Below, piece after piece: positions 14,589 to 15,211 of a stretch of 15,211 nucleotides of DNA (position 1 is its first letter; each line of letters starts with the position of its first letter). Origin of the DNA: Oleimicrobium sp037445575 (GTDB lineage: Bacteria > Zhuqueibacterota > Zhuqueibacteria > JANLFK01 > Oleimicrobiaceae); assembly GCA_037445575.1 (NCBI GenBank), contig JBBIKH010000068.1:1-15211 (forward strand), in the 5' to 3' direction. The notes beneath the pieces were generated by a model. It was not told the origin of the DNA. It saw only the letters and a program-made list of their open reading frames with translations, and did not search any database. The position numbers and the translations under genes are program-made.

Positions 14589-15211
14589 CAGCATCATGCC
14601 GCTCACCGCAATGGCGGTGTGGCGAGGAATCGCCTCAGGCGGAATGGAGAGCAAAAAGTTGCCGTCGCCGGTGACCGGCTGGCTACTTGTGCCTGTGGTC
14701 CGCATTACGACCCAGCGGGTGCGTTGCGCGCTGTTGTTGCCTCGGTTCTGCTCCCTCACCGCTTTTGCAGAATCGGCAACGACCATCATGGTGCGAAGAC
14801 CGCCGACCGCACCGGTACAGGCAAAAGTGACCGCAGTTCGCTCCCCAGGGCCAAGGTTTAGCACTCGCTGCTCTGGAGCGAGGAGTATCTTCTGGCCGGC
14901 GGTGACATCGAACAGATGCACCGTAAACGGACCACTGTCCTGTTCACCAGTGTTGGCAATAGGGACGGTCACGGTTAGGCTCGCCGTACCCGACACCCTG
15001 ATCTCCTCGCCATTCAAGGCTACGTCGGCGGCTTTGAGCACATCGTAGCTAAACACGTCGCTCACCAGTTTTGCCTGGCCTCCGGCGTAGTATTCCGCCA
15101 CGATGCGATAGTACAGCCGCACACCCCCCTCAGCCTGGAGGGGGGTAGTAGTCCTGTACACCCCTTCGCCTGTTGGCTCACTGTCGATGCTCGTACAGGT
15201 GGCGCGGTTGC
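14586..15211 (-). CDS. Middle part of a PorU2-like multidomain surface protein (partial, ends at in-frame TAG)
   Basis: The frame is open from the window edge to TAG 14588-14586, giving 207 complete codons without the true N-terminus. GTG 15161 is only an internal codon. The first part (VRLYYRIVAEYYAGGQAKLV then SDVFSYDVLKA) ends a beta-rich domain. A CARDB-type domain spans roughly 15032-14706: NGEEIRVSGTASLTVTVPIA, NTGEQDSGPFTVHLF, then LGPGERTAVTF and ADSAKAVREQNRGNN. A ZU5-like domain begins with DGNFLLSIPPEAIPRHTAIA but is cut by the TAG after VSGMML and resumes in frame 3' of it. C25 peptidase/PorU2 proteins of T9SS bacteria share this CARDB-to-FlgD arrangement, but the peptidase domain would be outside the window, so PorU2 is inferred from architecture and the PorV-family neighbour. 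Confidence 0.65.
   Translation of the reverse strand, partial: NRATCTSIDSEPTGEGVYRTTTPLQAEGGVRLYYRIVAEYYAGGQAKLVSDVFSYDVLKAADVALNGEEIRVSGTASLTVTVPIANTGEQDSGPFTVHLFDVTAGQKILLAPEQRVLNLGPGERTAVTFACTGAVGGLRTMMVVADSAKAVREQNRGNNSAQRTRWVVMRTTGTSSQPVTGDGNFLLSIPPEAIPRHTAIAVSGMML

Overview
The window looks like a chromosomal segment from a fairly GC-rich Gram-negative bacterium of the Fibrobacterota-Chlorobiota-Bacteroidota superphylum, but probably outside Bacteroidota proper. Two predicted surface proteins carry 'HPNPF' C-terminal sorting/FlgD-like domains, and one gene encodes a PorV/PorQ-family outer-membrane barrel, so a type IX secretion system (T9SS) is expected. Several genes have strong GGAGG-type ribosome binding sites, and the two best promoters are TTGACT-N17-TAAATT. 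Bacteroidota typically lack both traits, so lineages such as candidate division KSB1, Calditrichota or Ignavibacteriota fit better. This placement is inference.

Layout. (1) 1-5417, all minus strand, is a surface-polysaccharide cluster. In transcription order it holds an RmlC-like cupin epimerase, dTDP-glucose 4,6-dehydratase (rfbB/rmlB), a hairpin plus T-tract that looks like a terminator or attenuator, a UDP-GlcNAc/UDP-glucose-type 6-dehydrogenase, and two consecutive Wzx-type flippases, the second running off the window. A near-consensus promoter lies just upstream of the epimerase. (2) 5560-9059, minus strand, holds a DUF429 protein whose stop overlaps the start of a SAM methyltransferase (ATGA). 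A doubtful 87-codon ORF follows, then a secreted M14 zinc carboxypeptidase with a C-terminal amidohydrolase-like domain that seems to lack metal ligands. (3) 9060-9603 is a divergent non-coding region with promoters in both directions. (4) 9604-11826, plus strand, is a secreted beta-propeller protein with 13 Asp-box repeats plus a partial 14th and a T9SS-like tail. (5) 11827-12589 is non-coding, with a strong minus-strand terminator. (6) 12590-15211, minus strand, is a PorV/PorQ-family barrel gene, preceded by the C-terminal half of a PorU2/gingipain-like multidomain protein interrupted by an in-frame TAG.

How the parts fit: region 1 makes and exports a polysaccharide containing a 6-deoxysugar and a uronic-acid sugar. 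Regions 4 and 6 look like a T9SS cargo next to attachment-complex-type components; in known T9SS, cargo is cleaved and linked to a lipopolysaccharide, so the two themes may be functionally connected (inference). I found no tRNA, rRNA, CRISPR array, transposase or phage gene. The points most worth checking are the in-frame TAG, the carboxypeptidase/degenerate-amidohydrolase fusion, the 14-unit propeller, the tandem flippases and the hairpin inside the sugar operon.
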